Assembly (NCBI RefSeq): GCF_009687845.1
Contig: NZ_BLAD01000086.1
Span: 1 to 62,489, forward strand
Source: Acrocarpospora corrugata
Lineage (GTDB): Bacteria; Actinomycetota; Actinomycetes; Streptosporangiales; Streptosporangiaceae
DNA length: 62,489 nucleotides
Reading direction: 5' to 3'
Made by a program: the position numbers and the translations under genes. The first letter of the stretch is position 1. Every line of letters starts with the position of its first letter. This document shows, in pieces, positions 1-6,496 of the stretch. Under the pieces are notes generated by a model that saw nothing but the letters and a program-made list of their open reading frames with translations, was not told where the DNA came from and did no database searches.

Positions 1-318
1 CCCCCGTGAATGGACACCCGACAGGAAGTTCGCTTTGGCGCGACAACTTGGAAGAGGGAGCCCGAAGAAAACAATGTGGCGGCGGGTTTATTGTTCCAGG
101 AATCGGATCGTAAACCTTTCTCGCATAAGGTTACGGCCCCGGAACGTTTAAGATACGCCCGTATGGGCCGAGTGAACGAGCAGGCGGCGGGCATCGTTGC
201 GGTACGCCCTCAGGCATTGGCCCTTCCCGCCCCCACATGTCGCGAGGTCTCCGAAGGCCGCCATCGACACTGCCGGGGACGGTGACCCCCAGGAGCAGCA
301 GACCCTCAAATCACGCCC
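1..318. other. No supported gene
   Basis: Short open frames exist here (for example 10-285 on the plus strand), but none has a convincing ribosome binding site or a recognisable protein. The stretch lies downstream of the leftward SMR gene and may contain its 3' untranslated region. I see no clear terminator hairpin. Confidence 0.4.
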
Positions 319-636
319 TCAGCCGTCAAGGAACTTCAGGCCGACCACGCCGACCAGAATGAGCATCAGGCAGGCCAAGCGAGCGGGTGCGGCGCTTTCG
401 CCCAGGGCGACGATTCCCATGACGGCGACCCCGACCGCGCCGAGCCCGACCCAGACGGCGTAGCCCGTACCCAGTGGCAGGGTCTTGAGCGCGAAAGTGA
501 GCAGGACGAAACTCAAGGCCGCCGCCGTCACCCCGATGACCGTTGGCCATAGCCGCGTGAACCCGGCAGAGCGCTCAAGCGCGGTGGCCCAGACGACCTC
601 CAGCATGGCCGCCACAACGAGCAAAACCCAAGCCAC
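319..636 (-). CDS. sugE: SMR-family exporter, SugE/Gdx-like
   Basis: This 105-residue protein has four hydrophobic helices, the size of small multidrug resistance transporters, which work as dual-topology dimers in the membrane. The essential membrane-embedded glutamate is near residue 13 (sequence AAMLEVVWATALE). The stretch SAGFTRLWP after helix 1 is typical of the SugE/Gdx branch, known to export guanidinium or quaternary ammonium ions. It lies 6 bp downstream of the SDR gene on the same strand, so the two are probably one operon controlled by the facing TetR regulator. The family is seen in the sequence; the substrate is inferred. Confidence 0.85.
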   Translation of the reverse strand: MAWVLLVVAAMLEVVWATALERSAGFTRLWPTVIGVTAAALSFVLLTFALKTLPLGTGYAVWVGLGAVGVAVMGIVALGESAAPARLACLMLILVGVVGLKFLDG

Positions 637-642
637 GGCGGG

Positions 643-1374
643 TCAGGCCGTGGTGCCCGCGTCGACGGCGATGGCAGAGCCGGTGATGTTCGCACCGCCC
701 TCGCCCGCCAGGTGGGAGATAGTCGCGGCGATGTCCTCGGGCTGGCAGTACCTGTCCAGCGCGGTGAAACGCCGCTCATCCTCCGCGTCCGGACCATCGG
801 CCGGGTTCATCTCGGTGTCGGTCGAACCGGGATGAACGAGATTGGCCGTGATACCGCGCGGCCCCAGATCCCGCGCGAGCCCCTTGGTCAATCCGATCAG
901 CGCCGACTTGCTCATCGCGTAGAGAGTCCACCCCGGGTACGGCACCCGCACAGCAAGGCTGCTACCGACACAGATGATCCTGCCCCCCACCCCCATATAC
1001 CGCGCAGCCGCCTGGGCCAGGACAAACGAGGCACGGGCGTGAATCGCCAGACATCGGTCGACCTCGGCGAGCGTCACCTCATCAAGCGGCCCGTACGGCG
1101 CGATGCCGGCGTTGCTGACCAGAATGTCGATCCGCCCGAACTCGGCGACCGTACGCTCGACCGCCGCCACCAACATGCCTGCGTCGGATGCCTCCGCCTC
1201 CACGGCCAGCCCCCGCGCCCCAGCTGCGGCCATCTCCTTCACCACCGCCGCCGCTCGATCCGCCGAGCGCGCGTACGTGATCACGACGTCAGCGCCGTCG
1301 GCGGCGAGCCGGACGGCGGTGGCGGCGCCGATCCCACGGCTTCCTCCGGTGACGAGTGCGACCTTGCGTGTCAT
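643..1374 (-). CDS. SDR-family oxidoreductase
   Basis: A 243-residue classical short-chain dehydrogenase/reductase. The nucleotide-binding TGGSRGIG motif is near residue 9, the structural NAG motif near 89, and the catalytic Tyr/Lys pair in LYAMSKS near 152. A C-terminal GSAIAVDAG segment ends the fold. A basic residue after beta-2 (TYARS) would favour NADP(H). It is the first gene of a two-gene operon with the SMR exporter and faces the TetR gene across 76 bp that hold two palindromes. The substrate cannot be told from the sequence. Confidence 0.85.
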   Translation of the reverse strand: MTRKVALVTGGSRGIGAATAVRLAADGADVVITYARSADRAAAVVKEMAAAGARGLAVEAEASDAGMLVAAVERTVAEFGRIDILVSNAGIAPYGPLDEVTLAEVDRCLAIHARASFVLAQAAARYMGVGGRIICVGSSLAVRVPYPGWTLYAMSKSALIGLTKGLARDLGPRGITANLVHPGSTDTEMNPADGPDAEDERRFTALDRYCQPEDIAATISHLAGEGGANITGSAIAVDAGTTA

Positions 1375-1388
1375 AGCAACCTCCTATA

Positions 1389-1428
1389 CGGAATCAATTC
1401 CGTTTCAAGTTAATCGGAATCGATTCCG
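1389..1428. promoter_or_regulatory. Paired palindromic operators between SDR and tetR
   Basis: Two near-identical 14-bp palindromes lie between the divergent genes: CGGAATCAATTCCG at 1389-1402 and the perfect CGGAATCGATTCCG at 1415-1428. Their centres are 26 bp apart. Arms CGGAAT/ATTCCG are identical in both. They sit 15 bp upstream of the SDR start and 22 bp upstream of the TetR start, where a TetR dimer could repress both promoters. Inferred, not proven. Confidence 0.75.
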
Positions 1429-1450
1429 CTTGCAAGGCCTCCAGTAGCCT

Positions 1451-2050
1451 GTGACGGTGAACCTCGTCACAAATCCGCGGCAGGAGCGGGTCGACGCGGC
1501 GCGCAACCGGGCGAAGATCCTCGCCGCCGCCGCCGAGATCGTCGCCTCCCACGGCGTCGAGGGCCTGGCGATGGCCGACGTCGCCGCGGCCGCGGGAGTC
1601 GGTGTCGGCACCCTGTACCGCCGGTTCGGTGATCGCTCCGGGCTGGCCTACGCGCTCATCGACGAGCGAGAGCGGGAGTTCCAGGCAGCGTTCATCGCTG
1701 GACCGCCCCCACTCGGCCCCGGCGCCGACGCGCCCGTCCGCATCCGCGCCTTCCTGAACGCCGCAGTCGACAGAACCGTGGAGCAACTCGACCTGCTGCT
1801 GATGGCCGAAACGGCGGCTCCACTGGCCCGGTTCGGCGGTGCGTACGACGCCTACCACGCGCACCTGTCGATGCTCATCGCCCAAGCCAGACCCGACGCC
1901 GACGCCTACGTCCTGGCCGACGCGCTGCTGGCCACACTGGCCGCCCCACTCCTCGCCCACCGCCTGCGCGACTGCGGTGTGACAGCGGACCGGATCAAGG
2001 CAGGTCTGGGAGATCTGTTCAACCTTGCTGGCCAACGCCGTGTCCAATAA
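1451..2050 (+). CDS. TetR-family transcriptional regulator
   Basis: A 199-residue protein with an N-terminal TetR helix-turn-helix (about residues 15-62). ILAAAAEIVASHG is helix 1, and DVAAAAGVGVGTLYRRFGDR is the recognition region. The C-terminal half is an all-helical ligand domain with no recognisable effector signature. The start used is GTG at 1451; no strong Shine-Dalgarno precedes it, and a second GTG at 1457 is possible. It faces the SDR-SMR operon, and two identical palindromes lie between them, so it most likely represses that operon and itself in response to a toxic small molecule. Confidence 0.88.
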   Translation: MTVNLVTNPRQERVDAARNRAKILAAAAEIVASHGVEGLAMADVAAAAGVGVGTLYRRFGDRSGLAYALIDEREREFQAAFIAGPPPLGPGADAPVRIRAFLNAAVDRTVEQLDLLLMAETAAPLARFGGAYDAYHAHLSMLIAQARPDADAYVLADALLATLAAPLLAHRLRDCGVTADRIKAGLGDLFNLAGQRRVQ

Positions 2051-2225
2051 CGTTCACCGGCTCGGAGCGCCGCGATCGGGGAGCCACTTTGACCCGGCGA
2101 GCTCGTGGTCACCGCTCTTGCCACCATGCAGATGACTGCCACGCCACCTGGCCGAGCGGGCTGCGCGGCGTCGTTGAGGAGACGGTCCACTCAGCTGGCC
2201 GCGGTTACCCTGTGGCATGGTCAGT

Positions 2226-3248
2226 TCAGCCACCCATGATCAGGACTGCCGCGCCGTTGACGCGATCGGCGGCGAGATCGCTGAGAGCGTCGGATGCGTC
2301 GGCGAAGTCGTACGGGACGGTCGAGACCTGGAGGGCGTTGTCTGCGGCGAATGCCAGAAATGCGCGCCCGTCCTCGCGGGTATTGGCCGTGACACTTCGT
2401 AGCACACGCTCCTGAAAGAGATGCCGTTCGTAGTCGAGGCTGGGGATGTCGGTGAGATGGATGCCCGCGACGGCGAGCGTTCCACCACGATCCAGCGCCC
2501 GAAGCGCGACCGGCACAAGCTCACCCACCGGAGCGAAGAGAATGGCCGAATCGAGCGGCTCGGGTGGTTCGTCGTAGGCGCCTCGTGCGGAAGCCGCCCC
2601 CAGCCCCAGAGCGAGTTCGCGCGCTTTCTCCGACCTTGTCAGCACATGTACGGCAGCGCCTTGGGCGATAGCCACCTGCGCGGTGAGGTGCGCCGACGCG
2701 CCGAACCCGTAGATACCGAGCCGGCCACCGGGCGGAAGGTTGGCCTGCACCAGCGAGCGATATCCGATGATCCCCGCGCAGAGCAGCGGAGCCAGCTTCT
2801 CCGCCGGATGGTCCTCCGGCAACGGATAGACATAGGCCTCGGGTGCCACGAGGTACTCGGCATACCCGCCATCCGCATCCCACCCGGTATACGTGGAATA
2901 CGGACAGAGGTTCTCCGCCCCGCGCAAGCAATACCGGCATTCGCCGCAGGTTGACCGCAGCCACGCCACCCCCACCCGGGTGCCGACCGCCAACCCGCCA
3001 TCCCGGACGCCCCCGACAACGCGACCGACCGCTTCATGCCCGGGGACGGTACGCGGACGTCGGGGCTTCAGGTCCCCTTCGGTAAGATGCAGGTCGGTAC
3101 GGCACACCGCACACACCTCTACCTTGATCAGGACTTCCCCAGGACCAGGCTCGAGGACCGGAACCCGCACATACCGCAGCGGCCCAGTGGCCATCGGCCC
3201 CGGCCGGTCGACGACCCAAGCGTTCATCTCATCCGGAATCGGCACCAT
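2226..3248 (-). CDS. Zinc-dependent alcohol dehydrogenase
   Basis: A 340-residue medium-chain alcohol dehydrogenase of the AdhA/AdhP type. Catalytic zinc ligands are the cysteine in CAVCRTDLH (about residue 48) and the GHE motif about 70. The structural zinc is held by the four cysteines in [15 protein letters not shown] (about 100-114). The Rossmann region has [11 protein letters not shown] (about 175). It oxidises alcohols or reduces aldehydes with NAD(P). It stands alone, flanked by the TetR gene downstream and the GNAT gene upstream, with no operon partner. Mycobacterial AdhA-like proteins are the closest relatives I recall. Confidence 0.88.
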   Translation of the reverse strand: MVPIPDEMNAWVVDRPGPMATGPLRYVRVPVLEPGPGEVLIKVEVCAVCRTDLHLTEGDLKPRRPRTVPGHEAVGRVVGGVRDGGLAVGTRVGVAWLRSTCGECRYCLRGAENLCPYSTYTGWDADGGYAEYLVAPEAYVYPLPEDHPAEKLAPLLCAGIIGYRSLVQANLPPGGRLGIYGFGASAHLTAQVAIAQGAAVHVLTRSEKARELALGLGAASARGAYDEPPEPLDSAILFAPVGELVPVALRALDRGGTLAVAGIHLTDIPSLDYERHLFQERVLRSVTANTREDGRAFLAFAADNALQVSTVPYDFADASDALSDLAADRVNGAAVLIMGG

Positions 3249-3372
3249 GCCTCCGACGATATGAGGATGGCGCGGATCGTTCGTCAGCGCAGCATCCCTC
3301 TTCCACCAACGTTCTCTCAGCGTCGGCTGCGTGGTCGCGACCAGCGACGGTTCGCCTCACGACAATGAGCAA

Positions 3373-3840
3373 TCAGTCGCTCTCAGCGTCGGACAGGACG
3401 AGCATGATGTGCTCGTCCTGGCCATGCATGACCGTTCCGCTCGGCCGGAACCCACACCTCTCCAGCAGACGCACCGAACCGGCATTGCCGGAGAAGGGGT
3501 CGGCGAAGAGGGGGCGAGTCTTTTCTCGTTCGAGGAACAGACCTAAGGCTCTGGTGCCGACGCCGCGCCCCCAGAACTCGCGCCCGAACCAGTAGCCGAT
3601 AAAACGTCTACCCTCCTCCCACCAGGCAACGATGTTGCCGGCGGCCACGCCGTCGACCGTGACCGTCTGCACGAAGACCGTGGGATCACCCAAGATCCTC
3701 GTCCGCCAATGGTTCATGAAATAGTCCCGTTCCCGGGGAACGAATCTTGATCGCCGGGTCGCCTCGGGGTCGTGTTCCTGGGCGTAGAACAGCTCCAGGT
3801 CGGCCTCTTCGACATCCCTCAACTGCACCTCGTCACTCAT
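3373..3840 (-). CDS. GNAT-family N-acetyltransferase
   Basis: A 155-residue GNAT fold resembling RimJ/RimL-type acetyltransferases. It begins with VQLRDVEEADLELFYAQ and has the acetyl-CoA binding region IGYWFGREFWGRGVGTRALGL around residues 80-100. The C-terminus has NAGSVRLLERCGFRPSG, the NxxSxxLxEKxGF-like segment of the family. The start is taken at ATG 3840 because the family begins there. An upstream ATG at 3897 would add 19 residues not typical of the family. The substrate is unknown. Confidence 0.8.
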   Translation of the reverse strand: MSDEVQLRDVEEADLELFYAQEHDPEATRRSRFVPRERDYFMNHWRTRILGDPTVFVQTVTVDGVAAGNIVAWWEEGRRFIGYWFGREFWGRGVGTRALGLFLEREKTRPLFADPFSGNAGSVRLLERCGFRPSGTVMHGQDEHIMLVLSDAESD

Positions 3841-3936
3841 GGCGACGACTCTGCCACACGGCACCGACAGAATCCTGAGCCACCGCCCGGCAGGCATAAT
3901 TCGGAAAAACCAGATGAACTACCGGAAGGCGCCTTG

Positions 3937-3962
3937 TTACCGTTCTAATGCCGGAACGGTAA
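3937..3962 (+). repeat. Perfect hairpin abutting tRNA-Pro
   Basis: TTACCGTTC (3937-3945) and GAACGGTAA (3954-3962) form a perfect 9-bp stem with an 8-nt loop. The stem ends one base before the first base of the tRNA-Pro acceptor stem. It lacks a U-tract, so it is unlikely to be a terminator. A role in 5' processing or control of the tRNA array is possible. Confidence 0.6.
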
Positions 3963-3963
3963 A

Positions 3964-4039
3964 CCGGGTGTGGGGCAGTTTGGTCAGCCCGCCTGCGTTG
4001 GGAGCAGGAGTATCGCAGGTTCGAATCCTGCCGCCTGGA
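3964..4039 (+). tRNA. tRNA-Pro(TGG), atypical but complete
   Basis: A full cloverleaf can be drawn. The acceptor is CCGGGTG/CGCCTGG (7 bp, two G-U pairs), the D stem GGGC/GCCC, and the anticodon stem CCTGC/GCAGG with loop GTTGGGA (anticodon TGG at 3999-4001, U33 and G37 present). The T stem is GCAGG/CCTGC with loop TTCGAAT, and the discriminator is A at 4039. The variable region has 6 nt. No CCA is encoded. The sequence is unlike the usual actinobacterial tRNA-Pro, so this is probably an accessory tRNA, here the first gene of a tRNA/protein array. Confidence 0.8.
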
Positions 4040-4050
4040 CGCGGTATCCC

Positions 4051-4129
4051 GCAGGAGCTGAGCATTGGTGAGCTCATTCGGTTGTAACCCGGACGCATTG
4101 CTGTGATGGTTCGAATCCATCCTCCTGCA
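4051..4129 (+). tRNA. tRNA-Tyr(GTA)-like
   Basis: The acceptor GCAGGAG/CTCCTGC is a perfect 7-bp stem. The D stem is GAGC/GCTC. The anticodon stem TTCGG/CCGGA carries loop TTGTAAC with anticodon GTA (4084-4086) and U33. The T stem is GATGG/CCATC with loop TTCGAAT, and the discriminator is A. The variable region is about 11 nt, in line with a reduced class II tRNA-Tyr. Position 8 is C instead of the usual T, and no CCA is encoded. It starts 11 nt after tRNA-Pro and is probably co-transcribed with it. Confidence 0.75.
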
Positions 4130-4292
4130 CTCTCCAGAAAGAGCCACTTCGCACCGCAATGCGAGGCCGAGCGGTTCTGTCGGTGGCGGCTGATAGGAAA
4201 TACCTGCAGCCCAGCGAGGAGCCCGAGATCCGGGTATCCCCCCTTCAGATATTGAGGTGTGACATGTCGTCATTTACCGATACGGTCATACC

Positions 4293-5024
4293 GTGACCAA
4301 GCTCAACCAGATCCTCGCCGTAGAGAAGGGCGTCAAATCCGACGTCCAGCGTAAGGTTGCGGACGCGCACAGCCTGATCAACAAGGCTCCGCTGCTGTCC
4401 GGCATCTCCCGGACGTACCAGCCGATCGATGATGAGGGTGAGCAGCTGCCGCCCGAGTCGACGCGGGTGCAGGTGCAGGCCGAGCAGGTGCTCAAGGATG
4501 TGACCGTGGCGCTGACCCGGCTCCTGGACGTCACCGCGACCAAGGACGTCGCGAACTGCTCGGCGAAGGCCGATGTGAAGATCGACGGGGTCGTGCTGGT
4601 GCCCGAGGTGCCGGTGACGTACCTGCTGTTTCTGGAGAAGCAGCTCGTCGACCTGCACAATTTCATTTCGCGGCTGCCCACGCTGGACCCGTCCGAGAGC
4701 TGGACGCGCGACGAGAACACCGATTCCTGGCGCACCGAGCCGGTGAAGACCACGCGAACCAAGAAGGTGCCGCGCAACCACGTCCTGGTGGCCGCGACGG
4801 ACAAACACCCGGCGCAGGTGCAGGTGTACAACGAGGACATCATCGTCGGTTACTGGACCAAGGTCGGTTTCTCCGGTTCGGTGCCGCAGCGTCGGGTGAA
4901 CGAACTGCTGGCCCGGGTCGTCAAACTGCAGGAAGCCGTCAAGTATGCCCGCGAGGAGGCGAACGGCACCGAGATCGTCGACCAGCGGGTCGGTGAGGCG
5001 GTGTTCTCCTACCTTCTCGGGTAG
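4293..5024 (+). CDS. Conserved protein of unknown function in tRNA array
   Basis: A 243-residue soluble protein, about 20% Lys/Arg with many Val and Glu. There is no signal peptide, membrane segment or nucleotide-binding loop. It starts MTKLNQILAVEKGVK, and the middle holds the cluster TTRTKKVPRNHVLVAATDKHPAQ (about 150-172). From memory, close relatives occur widely in streptomycetes and in some actinophages, with no function assigned. The GTG start at 4293 lacks a Shine-Dalgarno, so it may be leaderless. The gene lies between two complete tRNAs and two permuted tRNA-like genes on the same strand, which suggests it acts on or is served by them. No function can be assigned. Confidence 0.8.
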   Translation: MTKLNQILAVEKGVKSDVQRKVADAHSLINKAPLLSGISRTYQPIDDEGEQLPPESTRVQVQAEQVLKDVTVALTRLLDVTATKDVANCSAKADVKIDGVVLVPEVPVTYLLFLEKQLVDLHNFISRLPTLDPSESWTRDENTDSWRTEPVKTTRTKKVPRNHVLVAATDKHPAQVQVYNEDIIVGYWTKVGFSGSVPQRRVNELLARVVKLQEAVKYAREEANGTEIVDQRVGEAVFSYLLG

Positions 5025-5037
5025 TACGTCATAGACC

Positions 5038-5055
5038 CCCGCTCGTGAGAGCGGG
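5038..5055 (+). repeat. GC-rich hairpin after the array protein
   Basis: CCCGCTC, loop GTGA, GAGCGGG form a perfect 7-bp stem starting 14 bp after the stop codon. No U-tract follows. It could slow read-through or separate the messenger part from the downstream tRNA-like part by processing. Confidence 0.5.
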
Positions 5056-5097
5056 TGCGCGAGGAGCGCAAGCTGAAAATGAAGCTCGAAACTGAAC

Positions 5098-5176
5098 ACG
5101 GTGAAAAGTTCGGGTTCGATTCCCGACTCCGGTACCGCATACCGGAGTAGCCCAATGGTAGAGGCCGCCGTTCAAA
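5098..5176 (+). tRNA. Permuted tRNA-like gene A (3' half precedes 5' half)
   Basis: Reading 5' to 3' I see: anticodon 3' strand CGGTG (5099-5103), T stem TCGGG/CCCGA with loop TTCGATT, acceptor 3' strand CTCCGGT (5127-5133), discriminator A and CC. A spacer GCAT follows. Then come acceptor 5' strand ACCGGAG (5141-5147), TA, a D arm with GG in its loop, anticodon 5' strand CGCCG (5166-5170) and loop TTCAAA. The acceptor strands pair 7 of 7, and CGCCG/CGGTG pair with one G-U. Joining 5176 to 5098 would give loop TTCAAAA, anticodon CAA. The short 6-nt variable region is unlike tRNA-Leu, so identity is uncertain. Confidence 0.65.
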
Positions 5177-5206
5177 CTCAGACTCTCGCTCCAGATTCAG
5201 TATTCT

Positions 5207-5364
5207 CCGTCGGACGCCAGAACAATCGAATGCTGACAGAGATAGTCGGGGTGCGGGTTCGATTCCCGCGGGGTGCTCCACGTGCACCCCTAGCTCAATA
5301 GGAAGAGCACGACCTACTTATGACTGACCAGCATTCTTAAACGAGCTGACGTCCCATGTGACGG
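5207..5364 (+). ncRNA. Rod-like precursor enclosing permuted tRNA B
   Basis: The flanks of gene B pair with each other in nested order, outermost first: CCGTC 5207-5211 with GACGG 5360-5364, GGACG 5212-5216 with CGTCC 5350-5354, CAG 5218-5220 with CTG 5346-5348, and GAATGCTG 5228-5235 with CAGCATTC 5329-5336. The last pairing is a perfect 8 bp. All enclose the anticodon stem 5245-5248/5310-5313. The precursor would be a long extension of the anticodon arm, as expected if the two halves are held together for processing and joining. Confidence 0.6.
5245..5319 (+). tRNA. Permuted tRNA-like gene B (3' half precedes 5' half)
   Basis: The order is: anticodon 3' strand GTCG (5245-5248), GGGT, T stem GCGGG/CCCGC with loop TTCGATT, acceptor 3' strand GGGGTGC (5270-5276). 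Then come U73 and an encoded CCA (5278-5280), a 3-nt spacer, acceptor 5' strand GCACCCC (5284-5290), TA, D stem GCTC/GAGC, A26 and anticodon 5' strand CGAC (5310-5313). Acceptor pairing is 7 of 7. U73 with GAGCACGAC and GTCGGGGT resembles actinobacterial tRNA-Gly, but the apparent loop (CTACTTAT) lacks U33 in register, so the mature anticodon cannot be read. Confidence 0.65.
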
Positions 5365-5369
5365 AACTG

Positions 5370-5401
5370 GACCCCCAGGGCCAGGGAAGGTCCTGGGGGT
5401 C
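5370..5401 (+). terminator. Terminator-like hairpin closing the tRNA array
   Basis: GACCCCCAGG (5370-5379) pairs perfectly over 10 bp with CCTGGGGGTC (5392-5401), with a 12-nt loop. It follows the permuted tRNA genes and precedes the MaoC gene. There is no long U-tract, as is common in actinomycete terminators. Confidence 0.7.
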
Positions 5402-5445
5402 GCCGTCCCTAGCCGGAGGCGTACCAACAGAATAAAGTTCGACGT

Positions 5446-5901
5446 ATGCGGATATTTGCTGATCTCGGCGAGCTGGCGGCTGCGCAGGGTGATCATCTGG
5501 GCCACACCGAGTGGCGGGTGGTCACGCAGGAGCAGGTCAACCTGTTCGCGGACGCCACCGGGGACCACCAGTGGATCCACGTAGATGTGGACAAGGCGGC
5601 CCAAGGCCCGTTCGGCCGGACCATCGCGCACGGGTACCTCTCGCTGTCGATGCTGCCCTCGTTCATGCAGGAACTGGTACGAGTCGACGGCATCCGGATG
5701 GGCATCAACTACGGGCTCAACAAGGTACGGTTCCCGACTCCGGTTCCGGTGGGGTCGCGCGTACGAGCAAGTGGTGAAATTGCCGAAATTACTGCCACGG
5801 CGAATGGGACGTTGGTCAACCTCAAGCTCACCATCGAGGTCGAAGGTGTGGCGAAGCCGGCCTGTGTCGCTGAGACGCTGTCGCTCTACATACCCGCATA
5901 G
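5446..5901 (+). CDS. MaoC-family (R)-enoyl-CoA hydratase
   Basis: A 151-residue single hot-dog domain of the MaoC/NodN type. It has the catalytic Asp/His pair in FADATGDHQWIHVD (about residues 32-45) and the GPFGRTIAHGYLSLSMLP segment (about 53-70). It hydrates trans-2-enoyl thioesters to (R)-3-hydroxy products. Full length for the family. No fatty-acid genes are adjacent, and its 3' end overlaps the convergent response-regulator gene by 16 bp. Confidence 0.88.
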   Translation: MRIFADLGELAAAQGDHLGHTEWRVVTQEQVNLFADATGDHQWIHVDVDKAAQGPFGRTIAHGYLSLSMLPSFMQELVRVDGIRMGINYGLNKVRFPTPVPVGSRVRASGEIAEITATANGTLVNLKLTIEVEGVAKPACVAETLSLYIPA

Positions 5902-6496
5902 AACGCCGCTGCCTGCGCCCGGCTCTGCAACCCGAGTTTCGCGAGCACGCGGCTGACGTGCGTCTTCGCCGTCGGTTCGGCGATGTCTAGTTCGCGGGCT
6001 ATCTCCGCGTTCGACAGCCCCGACCGAGACACCCGAGGACCTCCCGTTCGCGCGCCGTGAGCCCTTCGGGTTCCGGGGCCGTACGCGTCTGGGCGAACGC
6101 GGAGATAAGCTGCCGGGTGACCGACGGCGAGATGAGGCCGTCACCACGCGCGACCAGTCGCACGGCCTGGACCAGGGTGTCCGCATCGATGTTCTTCAGC
6201 AGAAAGCCCGCAGCCCCCGCCCGGAGAGCGCCGAAAACATACTCGTCCTGGTCGAACGTGGTTAGAACGATCACATCCGCGACGCCGTTCAGCTCGGCCG
6301 TGGCCGCGATCCCGTCCAGGCGCGGCATACGAATATCCATAAGCACAACATCTGGCCGCATTTCCATGGCCAGCTCCACCGCGGCACGCCCATCCGCGGC
6401 CTCCCCGACCACCTCGATATCGGGAGCCCCACCCAGGATCAGCAGCACCCCAGCGCGCACGGCCGCGTGATCATCCGCGACCAGCACCCTGATCAT
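5886..6496 (-). pseudogene. NarL/FixJ-type response regulator, frameshifted
   Basis: The receiver domain is intact (MIRVLVADDHAAVRAGVLLIL, acidic pair DD, phospho-acceptor in DVVLMDIRMPR, Lys in FLLKN). The LuxR-type HTH begins (LTAREREVL), then the frame fails near 6025-6040. Read in the shifted frame it continues SNAEIARELDIAEPTAKTH and AKLGLQSRAQAA to a stop at 5886. One missing base restores a normal protein of about 203 residues. It overlaps the kinase gene by 4 bp (ATGA), the usual translational coupling. Either a true frameshift or an assembly error. Confidence 0.8.

Noticed and set aside
10-285. 91-codon open frame at the window start
   Set aside because: No ribosome binding site, unusual composition and no recognisable domain.
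5099-5319. One normal intron-containing tRNA made from the 5' half of A and the 3' half of B
   Set aside because: The acceptor strands do not pair (ACCGGAG with GGGGTGC). Each acceptor pairs perfectly only with its own half in permuted order.
5099-5319. Remains of tandem tRNA duplications with outer halves deleted
   Set aside because: This could explain one case, but two independent cases with nested complementary flanks and paired anticodon strands are hard to explain that way. Kept as the main alternative to test.
5060-5364. Self-splicing permuted group I intron around the tRNA-like genes
   Set aside because: The flanks are too short (about 35-60 nt) for a group I core, and I see no conserved core segments.
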